Source: Myxococcus sp. RHSTA-1-4 (GTDB lineage: Bacteria > Myxococcota > Myxococcia > Myxococcales > Myxococcaceae). From it: a DNA stretch of 64,000 nucleotides. Shown one piece after another: positions 52,765 through 60,793 of the stretch. The translations under genes and the position numbers were made by a program. Below the pieces are notes generated by a model. It worked only from the letters and a program-made list of their open reading frames with translations. It made no database searches and had not been told where the DNA came from. The stretch spans positions 1 to 64,000 of the forward strand of contig NZ_JAIQDG010000035.1 in NCBI RefSeq assembly GCF_020037125.1. The letters are read 5' to 3'. The stretch's first letter is position 1; each line of letters opens with the position of its first letter.

Positions 52765-53754
52765 TCACTCCCACCGCACCACCAGCTTGCCCACGGAGTC
52801 ATTGCGCGCCATGCGCTCCAGCGCCGGGCGTATCTCCGCCATGGGCACCACCGCGTCCACCACGGGCGGCAGCGCGCCCGAGCGGAACAGCGGCAGCAGG
52901 TGCCGCTCCGCGCTCTGCGACAGCGCAATCTTCTCCTCCAGCGGCCGGCTGCGCAGCACGGTGCCGGTGACGCGCAGCCGTTTGACGAGCACCGTCCCCA
53001 AGTTCAGCTCCGTGCTGTTGCCCGCCACCAGCCCCACCAGCATCACCCGCCCCCGGGGCGCCACCGCGTCCAGCGTCTCCGGCAGGTAGTCCCCACCCAC
53101 CAGGTCCAGGCACAGGTCCGCGCCCCGGCCGCCCGTCTCCGCCTTCACCGCGTCCGCGAACCGCGGCGGATACGACTCACACAGCACCGTGCGCGCCACG
53201 CCCCACTCGGAGGCCCGCGCCAGCTTGGCCGCGCTGCGCCCCGTGCCCACCACGCGCGCTCCCGACGCCTTGCACAGCAGCGCCGCCGCCGAGCCCACGC
53301 CGCTGGCCACCGCGTGGATGAGCACCGTCTCTCCCGGTCGCAGCTCGCCCTGGAGCACCAGCGCGTCGTACGCGGTGAGGTAGGCCTCCGGCAGCGCCGC
53401 CGCGTCCGCGAAGTCCATTCCCTCCGGCATGGGCAGCGCCTCGCGCTCGTGCGTGATGAGCGACTCCGCCCACGCGCCGCCGCCCACCAGCCCCATCACC
53501 CTATCTCCCACCCTGAAGCGCCGGGTGCGGGGGCCCACCGCCACCACCTCGCCCGCATACTCCAGGCCCGGCACGTCGGGCGGCACGTCCGGCGGGGCGG
53601 GGTAGAAGCCCCGAATCTGCAGGAGGTCCGCGCGATTCAGCGCGGAGGCGCGGACCCGCACGCGAATCTCGCCGGGACCCGGCGCGGGCTCGGGCCGTTC
53701 CTCCAGGGCAAGCACTTCGGGACCACCGGGCTCGGTGATGCGCAGGACCTTCAT
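52765..53754 (-). CDS. NAD(P)H-quinone oxidoreductase (zinc-independent MDR family)
   Basis: 329 residues of the medium-chain dehydrogenase/reductase superfamily, closest in pattern to the PIG3/quinone oxidoreductase group. The N-terminus MKVLRITEPGGPEVLALEER and RASALNRADLLQIRGFYPAP is typical of this group, and HAVASGVGSAAALLCKASGA is the NADPH-binding Rossmann motif. The Cys/His zinc ligands of alcohol dehydrogenases are absent. It reduces quinones or enals with NADPH; the physiological substrate is not known. Start ATG 53754. Confidence 0.9.
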   Translation of the reverse strand: MKVLRITEPGGPEVLALEERPEPAPGPGEIRVRVRASALNRADLLQIRGFYPAPPDVPPDVPGLEYAGEVVAVGPRTRRFRVGDRVMGLVGGGAWAESLITHEREALPMPEGMDFADAAALPEAYLTAYDALVLQGELRPGETVLIHAVASGVGSAAALLCKASGARVVGTGRSAAKLARASEWGVARTVLCESYPPRFADAVKAETGGRGADLCLDLVGGDYLPETLDAVAPRGRVMLVGLVAGNSTELNLGTVLVKRLRVTGTVLRSRPLEEKIALSQSAERHLLPLFRSGALPPVVDAVVPMAEIRPALERMARNDSVGKLVVRWE

Positions 53755-53836
53755 GGCTCAAGACCTCCCTGGAAAGGGCGGTCACGAAACATCCTGGCCC
53801 GCGAGAGCGTCAACGCTTATCTAGACACCGTCCATC

Positions 53837-54046
53837 ATGAGCACCGTGAAGTGTCCCATCTGCCAGAAGCCCGTTCCCCCGCGAGGGGAGAACGCCTCCT
53901 TTCCCTTCTGCTCCCGGCGCTGCCGCGCCGTGGACCTCGGCCGCTGGCTGGGCGAGGAGTACCGCGTGCCCGAGCGGCAGATGGATGAGCGGGAGGACGA
54001 GCTGCCCCCCTCCAGCCACCCCGACCGGCAGGGCGGAGACGCGTGA
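53837..54046 (+). CDS. yacG: DNA gyrase inhibitor YacG
   Basis: 69 residues, normal for YacG, a zinc protein that binds GyrB. The four zinc ligands are Cys6, Cys9, Cys25 and Cys29 (VKCPICQKP and FPFCSRRCRAVDLG). The downstream WLGEEYRVP also matches the family; the acidic tail is variable. The stop overlaps the GTG start of the PHP phosphatase gene (GTGA), so the two are translated together. Confidence 0.95.
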   Translation: MSTVKCPICQKPVPPRGENASFPFCSRRCRAVDLGRWLGEEYRVPERQMDEREDELPPSSHPDRQGGDA

Positions 54047-54774
54047 GCGGCTTCGTCGACCTGCACTGTCACCTGCTCCCCGGAGTGGATGACGGCGCCC
54101 GCACCCTGGACGACGCGCTGGAGATGGCGCGCGCCCTGGTGGACCTGGGCTTCTCCACCGTCGCCCCCAGCCCCCATGCCCGTCCCGAATACGCCCCCGT
54201 GGACGTCGTGGACACGCGCCGCGCCGAGCTCTCCGCCGCCCTGGAGCGTGAGCACATCCCCCTGTCGCTGGGCCGCAACGCGGAGAACGTGCTGGACGAC
54301 GCCTTCCTGCGCAGCCTGGGCACGCCCGCGGCGCGCACGCTGGGGCCGGGCCGCTACGTCCTGGTGGAGCTGCCCTACACCGCCCCCGTCCCGGCCCTGC
54401 CGGACATCCTCTTCCGAATCCGCACCAAGGGCATCATCCCCCTGCTGGCCCACCCCGAGCGCTGCCTGGAGTTCGAGCGCAAGGGCCGCGCCGCGGAGGC
54501 GGTGCGGGCCGGCGCGCTGCTGCAATTGGACGTGGGGGCTCTCACCGGCCGCTACGGCGCCATGGCGAAGAAGCTGGCCCGTGCCTTCCTGGACGATGGC
54601 CTCTACGCGGTGGCCGCCACGGACCTGCACGCCCCGGTGGGCGCACGGGACTGGGTGGGCCGTGCGTTGAGTGAGCTACGAAGCAGGGGAGGGGAGCAGG
54701 CATTCGCCCGTCTCATGCGAGACAACCCCTCCAGGCTGCTGGCCGGTGAACCGCTGGAGTCTGACCCGGACTGA
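54043..54774 (+). CDS. CpsB/CapC-like PHP-family tyrosine phosphatase
   Basis: 243 residues. The PHP metal site is visible: His8 and His10 in VDLHCHLLPGVDDGA, later PSPHARPEY, LLAHPERC and TDLHAP. The LPGVDDGA segment is characteristic of CpsB/YwqE phosphatases, which dephosphorylate polysaccharide-export tyrosine kinases. No kinase or capsule cluster is nearby, so the target is unclear. GTG start overlaps yacG; a UPF0104 membrane protein follows after 17 bases. Confidence 0.88.
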   Translation: MSGFVDLHCHLLPGVDDGARTLDDALEMARALVDLGFSTVAPSPHARPEYAPVDVVDTRRAELSAALEREHIPLSLGRNAENVLDDAFLRSLGTPAARTLGPGRYVLVELPYTAPVPALPDILFRIRTKGIIPLLAHPERCLEFERKGRAAEAVRAGALLQLDVGALTGRYGAMAKKLARAFLDDGLYAVAATDLHAPVGARDWVGRALSELRSRGGEQAFARLMRDNPSRLLAGEPLESDPD

Positions 54775-54791
54775 CGGTATACCCGGCCGCC

Positions 54792-55856
54792 GTGAAACGC
54801 GCCGTCAAGCTGCTGGCCAGTCTGCTGGTCACGTTCCTGTTCATGTGGTGGGCCTTCCGGGACACGGACTGGGCCACCCAGGTCGCCAGCCTCAAGGCGG
54901 CCAACTACGCGTGGCTGGTGCCGTACTTCGGCATCCTGATGGCCATCCACGTCTTCCGCACCCTGCGCTGGGGCGCGCTGCTGTCCGGCCTGGAGCGGGT
55001 GCCCTTCCGCAAGCTCAACGAGGCCTCCGGCATCGGCTTCATGATGCTGCTGGTGCTGCCCTTCCGCCTGGGCGAGTTCGCCCGGCCCTTCCTCATCGCC
55101 CAGCGCAGTTCCATCCGCCGCAGCGCGGCCATGACGTCCGTGGTGCTGGAGCGCATCGTCGACGGCCTCTTCGTCGCGGCGATGATGCGGGTGCTGCTCT
55201 TCTTCGTCCCCACCGACACGCCTGAAATCCGCTACGTGAAGTGGGGCTCCTGGGTGCTGTTCGGCGTGTTCGGCGGCGGGCTGATGTTCCTGCTCTTCGG
55301 CCTCTGGCAGCAGGAGCGCACCGTGCGGCTGGTGCGCGCCACCGTGGGCCGCTTCGCCCCCGGCCTGGCCCACAAGGTCGCCGACATCGTGGACACCTTC
55401 GTCGGGGCCATGCGGCAGCTCCCCAACGGCCGGCAGGTGGCGCTCTTCTTCCTCTACACGGCGCTGTACTGGGGCATGAACGGGGCCGGCATGGCCCTGC
55501 TCGGCAATGCCTTCGACTGCTCGGGCGCGGCGGCGGGCTCCACCTGCCAGCCCATGACGCTGTCGCTCTTCCAGGCCTACGTCGTCCTCGGCGTGCTGGT
55601 GGTGGGGGTGATGATTCCCGCCGCGCCGGGAATGATGGGGACCTTCCAGGCCGCCACCAAGGTGGGGCTCAGCCTCTTCCTGCCGGCCTCGGTGGTGAAC
55701 GCCAGCGGGCTGGCCTACGCCAACGTCATGTGGCTGTCCCAGACGGTGCAGCAGGTGGCCGTCGGCCTCATCCTGCTCTCCATCGGCCACATGTCCTTCC
55801 GGGACATCGCCGGCAAGCTCGACAAGGAAGGCGAGGCCCCGGCGACCTCCGCCTGA
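54792..55856 (+). CDS. UPF0104 / lysylphosphatidylglycerol-synthase-TM-like membrane protein
   Basis: 354 residues with about eight hydrophobic segments (for example LLASLLVTFLFMWWAF, WVLFGVFGGGLMFLLFGLW, AYVVLGVLVVGVMIPAAPG). The R-x-x-R-W-G-x-L-L near residue 58 and P-F-R-L-G-E-F-A-R-P near 97 are family marks of the flippase-like domain of MprF and its relatives. It lacks the catalytic lysyl-transferase domain. Inner membrane; lipid or glycoconjugate translocation is inferred from the family. GTG start, last gene of the yacG run. Confidence 0.87.
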   Translation: MKRAVKLLASLLVTFLFMWWAFRDTDWATQVASLKAANYAWLVPYFGILMAIHVFRTLRWGALLSGLERVPFRKLNEASGIGFMMLLVLPFRLGEFARPFLIAQRSSIRRSAAMTSVVLERIVDGLFVAAMMRVLLFFVPTDTPEIRYVKWGSWVLFGVFGGGLMFLLFGLWQQERTVRLVRATVGRFAPGLAHKVADIVDTFVGAMRQLPNGRQVALFFLYTALYWGMNGAGMALLGNAFDCSGAAAGSTCQPMTLSLFQAYVVLGVLVVGVMIPAAPGMMGTFQAATKVGLSLFLPASVVNASGLAYANVMWLSQTVQQVAVGLILLSIGHMSFRDIAGKLDKEGEAPATSA

Positions 55857-55891
55857 GCCGCGCCGCGCGAGCCTCCACCCCGGAAATGGAA

Positions 55892-55923
55892 CGGGGCCGC
55901 GGCGAGCAACGCGCGCGGCCCCG
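55892..55923. terminator. GC-rich hairpin between convergent genes
   Basis: CGGGGCCGCG and CGCGGCCCCG form a perfect 10-bp stem with a 12-base loop, 35 bases after the UPF0104 stop and 22 bases beyond the stop of the minus-strand lipoprotein gene. Likely a bidirectional terminator, though no T-run follows. Confidence 0.65.
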
Positions 55924-55945
55924 GAGTGCGAAGCGGCGGGGAGGA

Positions 55946-56416
55946 CTACGGAGCCGGCGTGGTGGCCTGCTCGGACTTCCCGGCCGGCTCCTCCTGGCCC
56001 GTCACCATGTCCTTCACCTTCTTCACGGCGGCGGACGGGTCGATGTTGCCCTTGTAGGTGCCGAACGGGGTGTCGATTTCCTGCTGGCGCTTCTCCGAGG
56101 AGACGTAGCCCTCCGGAGCGCAGAGCGCCTTCGACGTGTCGCGCACGGAGACGACGGGCGTGTCGATGGACGTGTTGTCCTCGGAGGTGGCCTTGGCGAC
56201 CAGCTTGTCCTCACGCATGAGCACGCAGCGGTCCTCGCCGTAGTACCAGGCGGTGGACTTGTCCGGGAACTCCTGCGCGCGAGACGGACCGCTGCCCATG
56301 GCCTCCACGACCTGCTGGGACGACATGCCGGGGTAGAGCTTGTCGAAGCCACCCGAGGTCGCACAGCCGGCGGCGGCGAAGGCCAGGGCGGCGGCGGTCA
56401 GCAAGGAAGTGCGCAT
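55946..56416 (-). CDS. OmlA/SmpA-like lipoprotein
   Basis: 156 residues with a lipoprotein signal (LTAAALAFAAAGC). The region FDKLYPGMSSQQVVEAMGSG followed by TAWYYGEDRCVLMREDKLVA is the SmpA/OmlA (BamE-like) pattern: G-M-t-x-x-q-V then a short strand hairpin. BamE proper is about 110 residues, and the extra tail (VKDMVTGQEEPAGKSEQAT) is not typical. It is probably an outer-membrane lipoprotein; a role in barrel assembly is possible but not shown. Confidence 0.72.
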   Translation of the reverse strand: MRTSLLTAAALAFAAAGCATSGGFDKLYPGMSSQQVVEAMGSGPSRAQEFPDKSTAWYYGEDRCVLMREDKLVAKATSEDNTSIDTPVVSVRDTSKALCAPEGYVSSEKRQQEIDTPFGTYKGNIDPSAAVKKVKDMVTGQEEPAGKSEQATTPAP

Positions 56417-56470
56417 GAGGTGTGGGAACTCCTGGGAAGGGGGAGTCCCCAGCCTAGCCCGCGACCGAGG

Positions 56471-56494
56471 CCGGCCTCCAGGGAGGGAGGCCGG
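56471..56494. terminator. GC-rich hairpin after the RHH pair
   Basis: CCGGCCTCC and GGAGGCCGG form a perfect 9-bp stem with a six-base loop, nine bases past the stop of the minus-strand 57-residue ORF. Likely ends that transcript before the OmlA-like gene begins. Confidence 0.6.
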
Positions 56495-56503
56495 GGGGCG
56501 GGC

Positions 56504-56677
56504 TCACAGCTCCTGGTCGAGCCAGCGGATGATGGCCTCGCGGATGGAGGCGGGCCGCTCGGAGGCCAGGCGGGTGCGCGGGGTGCGCACGGAATCCGAG
56601 TCACGGACCAGCACGGTGGGTACAGGCTCGCGGGTGCGCGACGTGGAGGTGCGGGGCGCGAGGGCAACGGCGCTCAC
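56504..56677 (-). CDS. 57-residue protein coupled to the RHH gene
   Basis: The GTG start overlaps the stop of the upstream RHH gene (GTGA), so it is translationally coupled. The protein starts (M)SAVALAPRTSTSRTREP and ends with a short amphipathic helix, ASIREAIIRWLDQEL. The N-terminal part is basic and probably disordered. I recognise no family. Position and size suggest a partner or target of the RHH protein; a toxin role is possible but has no motif support. Confidence 0.55.
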   Translation of the reverse strand: MSAVALAPRTSTSRTREPVPTVLVRDSDSVRTPRTRLASERPASIREAIIRWLDQEL

Positions 56678-56931
56678 GACTGGCCCTCCGGCTTCGCCGT
56701 GGCGCGGCCGTACTTGCCGAGCAGGTCGTCCACCGCCTCGCGGAGGTACTCGCTCTGGTGGATGCGGGTGCGCCGGGCCAGCTCGCGCAGCTTCTGGACC
56801 TGCTCCTCCGGCACCAGGACGTGGGTGGAGACGATGTCGGCCTCGGGGCCGCGCGCGTCGACAGGCGCCTCAGAGGCCACCGGTGACGATGGAGCCTCGG
56901 GGCTCAGGGGGCTGGCGCTTCCATCCTGCAT
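56674..56931 (-). CDS. Ribbon-helix-helix DNA-binding protein
   Basis: 85 residues. After a disordered, Pro/Ser/Ala-rich N-terminus, the segment STHVLVPEEQVQKLRELARR then THQ-like RIHQSEYLREAVDDLLGKYG is a ribbon-helix-helix fold: one strand and two helices with the S-E-Y-L-R-E-A-V signature. RHH proteins are small dimeric repressors, commonly antitoxins. It heads a two-gene unit with the 57-residue ORF and would be expected to autoregulate from the region 56932-57090, where I see no obvious dyad. Confidence 0.75.
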   Translation of the reverse strand: MQDGSASPLSPEAPSSPVASEAPVDARGPEADIVSTHVLVPEEQVQKLRELARRTRIHQSEYLREAVDDLLGKYGRATAKPEGQS

Positions 56932-57092
56932 CGGACTTCCTCCGGGCGTGACTGCTACAGGCCGCTACCGACCTGTCCCCGGCATTAGGCGGGCGGTCAG
57001 GCGCTCCGTCAAAAAAAGCGTCGGGAGGCGGACGGAGGCACGGGCCCGTCCCGGGCGTTGACGGAAGAGGGCTCTGCTGGTACCTGGGCCCT

Positions 57093-57207
57093 CGCCTTAG
57101 GGGAGTAGTTCACGCCAGCGCCGCTGGCGTCGGGACGCTCGACATACTGGCTGGCGACAGCCCGGGCCCCCACCCCGCCTCGCGCGGGACGAACGAGACC
57201 TTCGGAC
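57093..57207 (+). ncRNA. yybP-ykoY manganese riboswitch
   Basis: The conserved parts occur in order: CCTTAGGGGAGTAG at 57095-57108, the CGACATACTGG element at 57140-57150, and GAACGAGACCTT at 57191-57202. These are the L1/L3 metal-site sequences and closing stem of the yybP-ykoY aptamer, which binds Mn2+. A GDT1/TMEM165-type transporter begins about 100 bases downstream on the same strand, a known pairing of motif and gene, which strengthens the call. Mn2+ would be expected to raise expression of the exporter. Confidence 0.9.
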
Positions 57208-57305
57208 AGGGATGCGTTGCTTCTTCCTTGGCCGAGGTCCGTCGTGCGCGCTCTCCCTGGCGCTCCCACGAGTCCACCTCGGCCATTCATGAGCGAGGGG
57301 TAGTG

Positions 57306-57878
57306 ATGTTCGAAGCGATGGTGGGTTCCTTCGTGCTGGTGGCCGCCAGCGAGATGGGGGACAAGACGCAGCTGCTCGCGTTCTCCCTGGCCTCGCGGTT
57401 CCGCAAGCCCTGGGCCGTGCTGGCCGGCATCTTCGTGGCCACGGTGGCCAACCACGCGCTGGCCTCCAGCCTGGGAAGCTGGGTGTCCACGCACGTGCCG
57501 GCCCGGCTGATGGCGGTGCTGCTGGCGGTGATGTTCATCGGCTTCGGCCTGTGGACGCTCAAGCCGGACACGCTGGACGAGGACGGAGGCAAGCCGCCTC
57601 GCTTCGGCGCCTTCCTCACCACGGTGGTGCTCTTCTTCCTGGCGGAGATGGGAGACAAGACGCAGCTGGCCACCATGGCCGTGGCCGCGCGCTACCAGGC
57701 GCCGCTGACGGTGACGCTGGGCACCACCGCGGGGATGCTGCTGTCGGACGGACTCGCCGTGTTCCTCGGGGACAGGCTCGCCGGCCGCGTGCAGATGAAG
57801 TGGGTGCGGTGGGCCGCCGCCAGCCTCTTCTTCCTCTTCGGCGCCGTGTCCCTGTGGACGGCCTTGCGCATGGGCTGA
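57306..57878 (+). CDS. GDT1/TMEM165-family Mn2+/Ca2+ exporter (UPF0016)
   Basis: 190 residues with six hydrophobic segments arranged as two repeats. Each repeat has the signature E-x-G-D-K-T-Q (ASEMGDKTQLLAF and LAEMGDKTQLATM), the cation-binding site. Bacterial relatives such as MneA export Mn2+. ATG 57306 gives the normal family start MFEAMVGSFVLVAASEMGDK; the frame extends upstream without homology. The upstream Mn2+ riboswitch supports the manganese assignment. Confidence 0.93.
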   Translation: MFEAMVGSFVLVAASEMGDKTQLLAFSLASRFRKPWAVLAGIFVATVANHALASSLGSWVSTHVPARLMAVLLAVMFIGFGLWTLKPDTLDEDGGKPPRFGAFLTTVVLFFLAEMGDKTQLATMAVAARYQAPLTVTLGTTAGMLLSDGLAVFLGDRLAGRVQMKWVRWAAASLFFLFGAVSLWTALRMG

Positions 57879-57974
57879 TGCGGATGGCCAGGCGGGACAC
57901 GGGGGCGTGAGAGCGGGCCGGGGAGGCGCCGCCTTCCCTTGGGAGGAACAGCCGTAGGAGACTCCCGGAGCCCC

Positions 57975-60338
57975 ATGCACCTTCGACCCTTCGTCCTGAT
58001 GGCGTGCTGTGCACTCGCCGGCGCGCCCCTCGTCACGGCCCGCGCCGAGGAGCGCCCGGCGGCGTCCACCCCCGTGGAGCCTCCTTCCGCGCCGGCCGAC
58101 GCGCCGGCCTCCGAACCTTCCTCCCCGGAGGTGGCCCCCTCCACCGAGGCGCCTCCGGACGCTCCCGCCGGGCAGGCCCCTTCCGCCATGGGAGCGGGTG
58201 AGATGCTCTCCGGAGACCCGGCGGCCCCCGCCGTGCCGGGTGGCGCCGTCGAGCCGGAGACCGAAGTGGAGCCGGTCATCCCCCGGACGGTGGTGACCGC
58301 CACCCGGCGGCCCCGGCCCACGTCCAGCCAGCCGCGTGCGATGTCGGTGGTGTCGCAAGACGACCTGGCGCGCCGGCCTGCCCGCACCACGCCCGAGGCG
58401 CTGTTCGAGTCGGAGGGCGTCTTCCTCCAGAAGACGAACCACGGTGGCGGTGCCCCCATCATCCGCGGCCTGTACGGGCAGCACGTGCTGCTGCTGGTGG
58501 ACGGGGTGCGGCTGAACAACGGCACGGTGCGCTCGGGGCCCAACCAGTACCTCAACACGGTGGACCCGTTTCTCGTGGAGCAGTTGGAGGTGGTGCGCGG
58601 GCCGGGCTCGGTGCTGTACGGCTCGGACGCGCTGGGCGGCGTCGTCAACGTGCGCACCTTCTGGCCGCGCTTCGCGTCGGAGACCACGCCCATTGGTGCC
58701 CTGCGCGCGCAGGCGGGCAGCGCGGACGAGAGTCTCCAGGGGCATGTGCGCGCGGGCGTGTCGCTGCGGAACACCGCGGTGGCCGGCGCGCTCACGTTGC
58801 GGGACTTCAATGACCTGCGCGGCGGTGCGCGCGTGGGCGTGCAGCGGTACACGGGCTACCAGGAGGGCGACGCGGCGCTGAAGGTGCGCCATCGCCTGCG
58901 GCCGGGCCTCCAGCTCTACCTCCAGTACCAGGGGGTGCGGCAGTCGGACGCGCCGCGCCTGGACCGCTCGGCGCCGGGAGACTTCCGTCGGTTCAGCGAC
59001 CAGGAGCGCGACTTCGCGCACGCGCGGCTGGAGCACGCGGGCCCGGGCTGGCTGCGGCGCGGCGCGGTGGAGCTCAGCGTGCACCGCCAGAGCGAGCAGG
59101 TGGACCGCTTCCGCGTGGCGCGAGACAGGCTGGAGCGGGACAGCGTGAATGTGTGGACGGTGGGCCTGCGCGCGGAGGGCGAGGCGCCGGCCATCTCCGC
59201 GCTGCCGGGAGCGCCGGTGCCCCTCTTCGGGGCCGAGGTCTTCCACGACAAGGCGTCGAGCACCGCCGGCCGCAGCCCGCTGTCCGCGCCCGAGCCGGAC
59301 TTCTCGCCGCTGCCGGAGGACGCGCGCTACCCGGGGTCGCCCACCTCGGTGTCGACCGGCATCTTCGGCGTGCTCTCCAGCGACGTGGAGCGGCCGTTCT
59401 CGTACCACGCGGGCCTGCGGGCGCAGCTGCACCGCGTGTCGCTGCCCGAGGACTCGCGGCTCGCGGAGCAGTTCCCGGACGCGAGCGTCCCGTTGCCGGT
59501 GCTGCCCGCGACGACGCAGAGCTCGGTGGGCCTGGCCGGGGAGCTGGGTGTGAGGCAGCGGGTGGCGGACGGGGTCTCGGTGCTGCTCAACCTGGGCTCG
59601 GGCTTCCGGGCGCCCAACATCGACGACTACCTGCGGCTGGGCGCGGATGGCCCGGGCTTCCTGGTGCCCGGGCGCGACTTGCACCCCGAGCAGTCCTACA
59701 CCGCCGAGCTGGGCACGCGGGTGGAGCGCGGGCCGGTGGGCGCGCAGCTCTTCTACGCCTTCACGATGGTGGAAGGGTTGGTGGGCAACGTCCCGACGCT
59801 GCTGGACGGGCAGCAGCTCACCCCGGACGGCGTGCCGTACCGCACGCGGCAGAACCTCGAGCGCGCGGACATTCACGCGCTGGAGGCCTCGGTGTCGGTG
59901 AAGGTGCTGCCGTCGCTGACGCTGGCGACGCACGCCACGTACACGCACACGAAGACGCGGCGGCAGGACCTCACGGTGGAGGGAGAGCCGTTCATCACCG
60001 AGCCGCTGTCCCGCACGCCGCCGCTCAACGGCCTGGTGCGCGCCACGTGGGAGCCGGGAGAGGTCTTCTTCCTGGAGGGCATGTCTCGCTGGGCGCTGGC
60101 CCAGGATGCATTCTCCGCGGCGGACCTGCTGGACATCCGCACGTGCGCGGAGGTGCCGGACTGCGCGCGGACGCCGGCCTTCATCGTCTTCCACGCGCGG
60201 GCCGGCGCGAAGCTGGGCAAGCGCCTGTCGGCGGCGCTCACCTTGCAGAACCTGTTGGATGCCACGTACCGCACCCATGGCTCCGGCGTGGATGAGCCGG
60301 GCCGCTCCGCGGTGATTTCCCTGGAGGCCTCGCTGTGA
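57975..60338 (+). CDS. TonB-dependent outer-membrane receptor
   Basis: 787 residues from ATG 57975. Signal peptide (LRPFVLMACCALAGAPLVTARA), then a Pro/Ala-rich segment before the plug domain. TonB box-like PRTVVTATRRPRP is followed by plug motifs IIRGLYGQHVLLLVDGVRLN and LEVVRGPGSVLYGSDALGGV. The barrel carries the GSGFRAPNIDDYLRLG and TYRTHGSGVDEPGRSA motifs of haem/siderophore or vitamin receptors, and ends LEASL. Substrate not resolvable; the proximity to a Mn exporter does not decide it. The next gene overlaps its stop. Confidence 0.92.
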   Translation: MHLRPFVLMACCALAGAPLVTARAEERPAASTPVEPPSAPADAPASEPSSPEVAPSTEAPPDAPAGQAPSAMGAGEMLSGDPAAPAVPGGAVEPETEVEPVIPRTVVTATRRPRPTSSQPRAMSVVSQDDLARRPARTTPEALFESEGVFLQKTNHGGGAPIIRGLYGQHVLLLVDGVRLNNGTVRSGPNQYLNTVDPFLVEQLEVVRGPGSVLYGSDALGGVVNVRTFWPRFASETTPIGALRAQAGSADESLQGHVRAGVSLRNTAVAGALTLRDFNDLRGGARVGVQRYTGYQEGDAALKVRHRLRPGLQLYLQYQGVRQSDAPRLDRSAPGDFRRFSDQERDFAHARLEHAGPGWLRRGAVELSVHRQSEQVDRFRVARDRLERDSVNVWTVGLRAEGEAPAISALPGAPVPLFGAEVFHDKASSTAGRSPLSAPEPDFSPLPEDARYPGSPTSVSTGIFGVLSSDVERPFSYHAGLRAQLHRVSLPEDSRLAEQFPDASVPLPVLPATTQSSVGLAGELGVRQRVADGVSVLLNLGSGFRAPNIDDYLRLGADGPGFLVPGRDLHPEQSYTAELGTRVERGPVGAQLFYAFTMVEGLVGNVPTLLDGQQLTPDGVPYRTRQNLERADIHALEASVSVKVLPSLTLATHATYTHTKTRRQDLTVEGEPFITEPLSRTPPLNGLVRATWEPGEVFFLEGMSRWALAQDAFSAADLLDIRTCAEVPDCARTPAFIVFHARAGAKLGKRLSAALTLQNLLDATYRTHGSGVDEPGRSAVISLEASL

Positions 60339-60718
60339 TGCGCCGGATGGTGATTCCCTGGTTGTGCGCGGTGGTGCTGGCCGCGGGCTGCGCCTCGGGC
60401 CTGGGCGATTCGTGTGACGCGCAGACGGCGTGTCCGGAGGACCTGGTGTGCAGCTTCCCCAATGGGGAGGACGGCCCGGCGCCGCGAGGCGTGTGCGACT
60501 ACCCGCCGCGCGGCGAGGGCGGCGAGTGCACGGTGGCCGCCGACTGCGAGAAGGCGCTGACGTGCTCCAACCACTTCACGCCCGGCGACCGGTATGGGAC
60601 GTGCGTGAAGAAGCGGGCGGACGGCGAGGCGTGCTTCACGGACCGGGACTGCGAGAGCGGCGCCTGCGAGGGTGGCTCCGGCACCGCGCTGGACGGGGTC
60701 TGCGGGGTAGCGACCTGA
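60335..60718 (+). CDS. Cys-rich lipoprotein
   Basis: 127 residues from GTG 60335 (ATG 60338 is in frame and equally likely; GGAGG precedes both). Lipoprotein signal ending VVLAAGCAS. The mature part has eleven or so Cys in pairs (GDSCDAQTACPEDLVC, GECTVAADCEKALTC, GEACFTDRDCESGAC), resembling the dickkopf-like Cys-rich repeats common in myxobacterial surface lipoproteins. Overlaps the TonB receptor gene and ends before a strong terminator, so it forms a two-gene unit with it. May be a receptor-associated surface lipoprotein. Confidence 0.8.
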   Translation: MMRRMVIPWLCAVVLAAGCASGLGDSCDAQTACPEDLVCSFPNGEDGPAPRGVCDYPPRGEGGECTVAADCEKALTCSNHFTPGDRYGTCVKKRADGEACFTDRDCESGACEGGSGTALDGVCGVAT

Positions 60719-60730
60719 GCGGAACGAAAA

Positions 60731-60759
60731 CCCCGCCCCCGGAAGAACCGGGGGCGGGG
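60731..60759. terminator. Strong bidirectional terminator hairpin
   Basis: CCCCGCCCCCGG and CCGGGGGCGGGG form a perfect 12-bp stem closed by AAGAA. On the minus strand it is followed by TTTTCG, a fair U-tract for the cytochrome gene ending at 60794. It also lies 13 bases after the Cys-rich lipoprotein stop on the plus strand. Confidence 0.88.
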
Positions 60760-60793
60760 CGGGGGCCTGCGACAGGCTTTCAGCGCTCGCGGC

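Noticed and set aside
57009..60278. 1089-codon open frame on the minus strand
   Set aside because: It is antisense to the GDT1 exporter and TonB receptor, is rich in Arg/His/Gly as expected of a shadow frame in high-GC DNA, and shows no domain.
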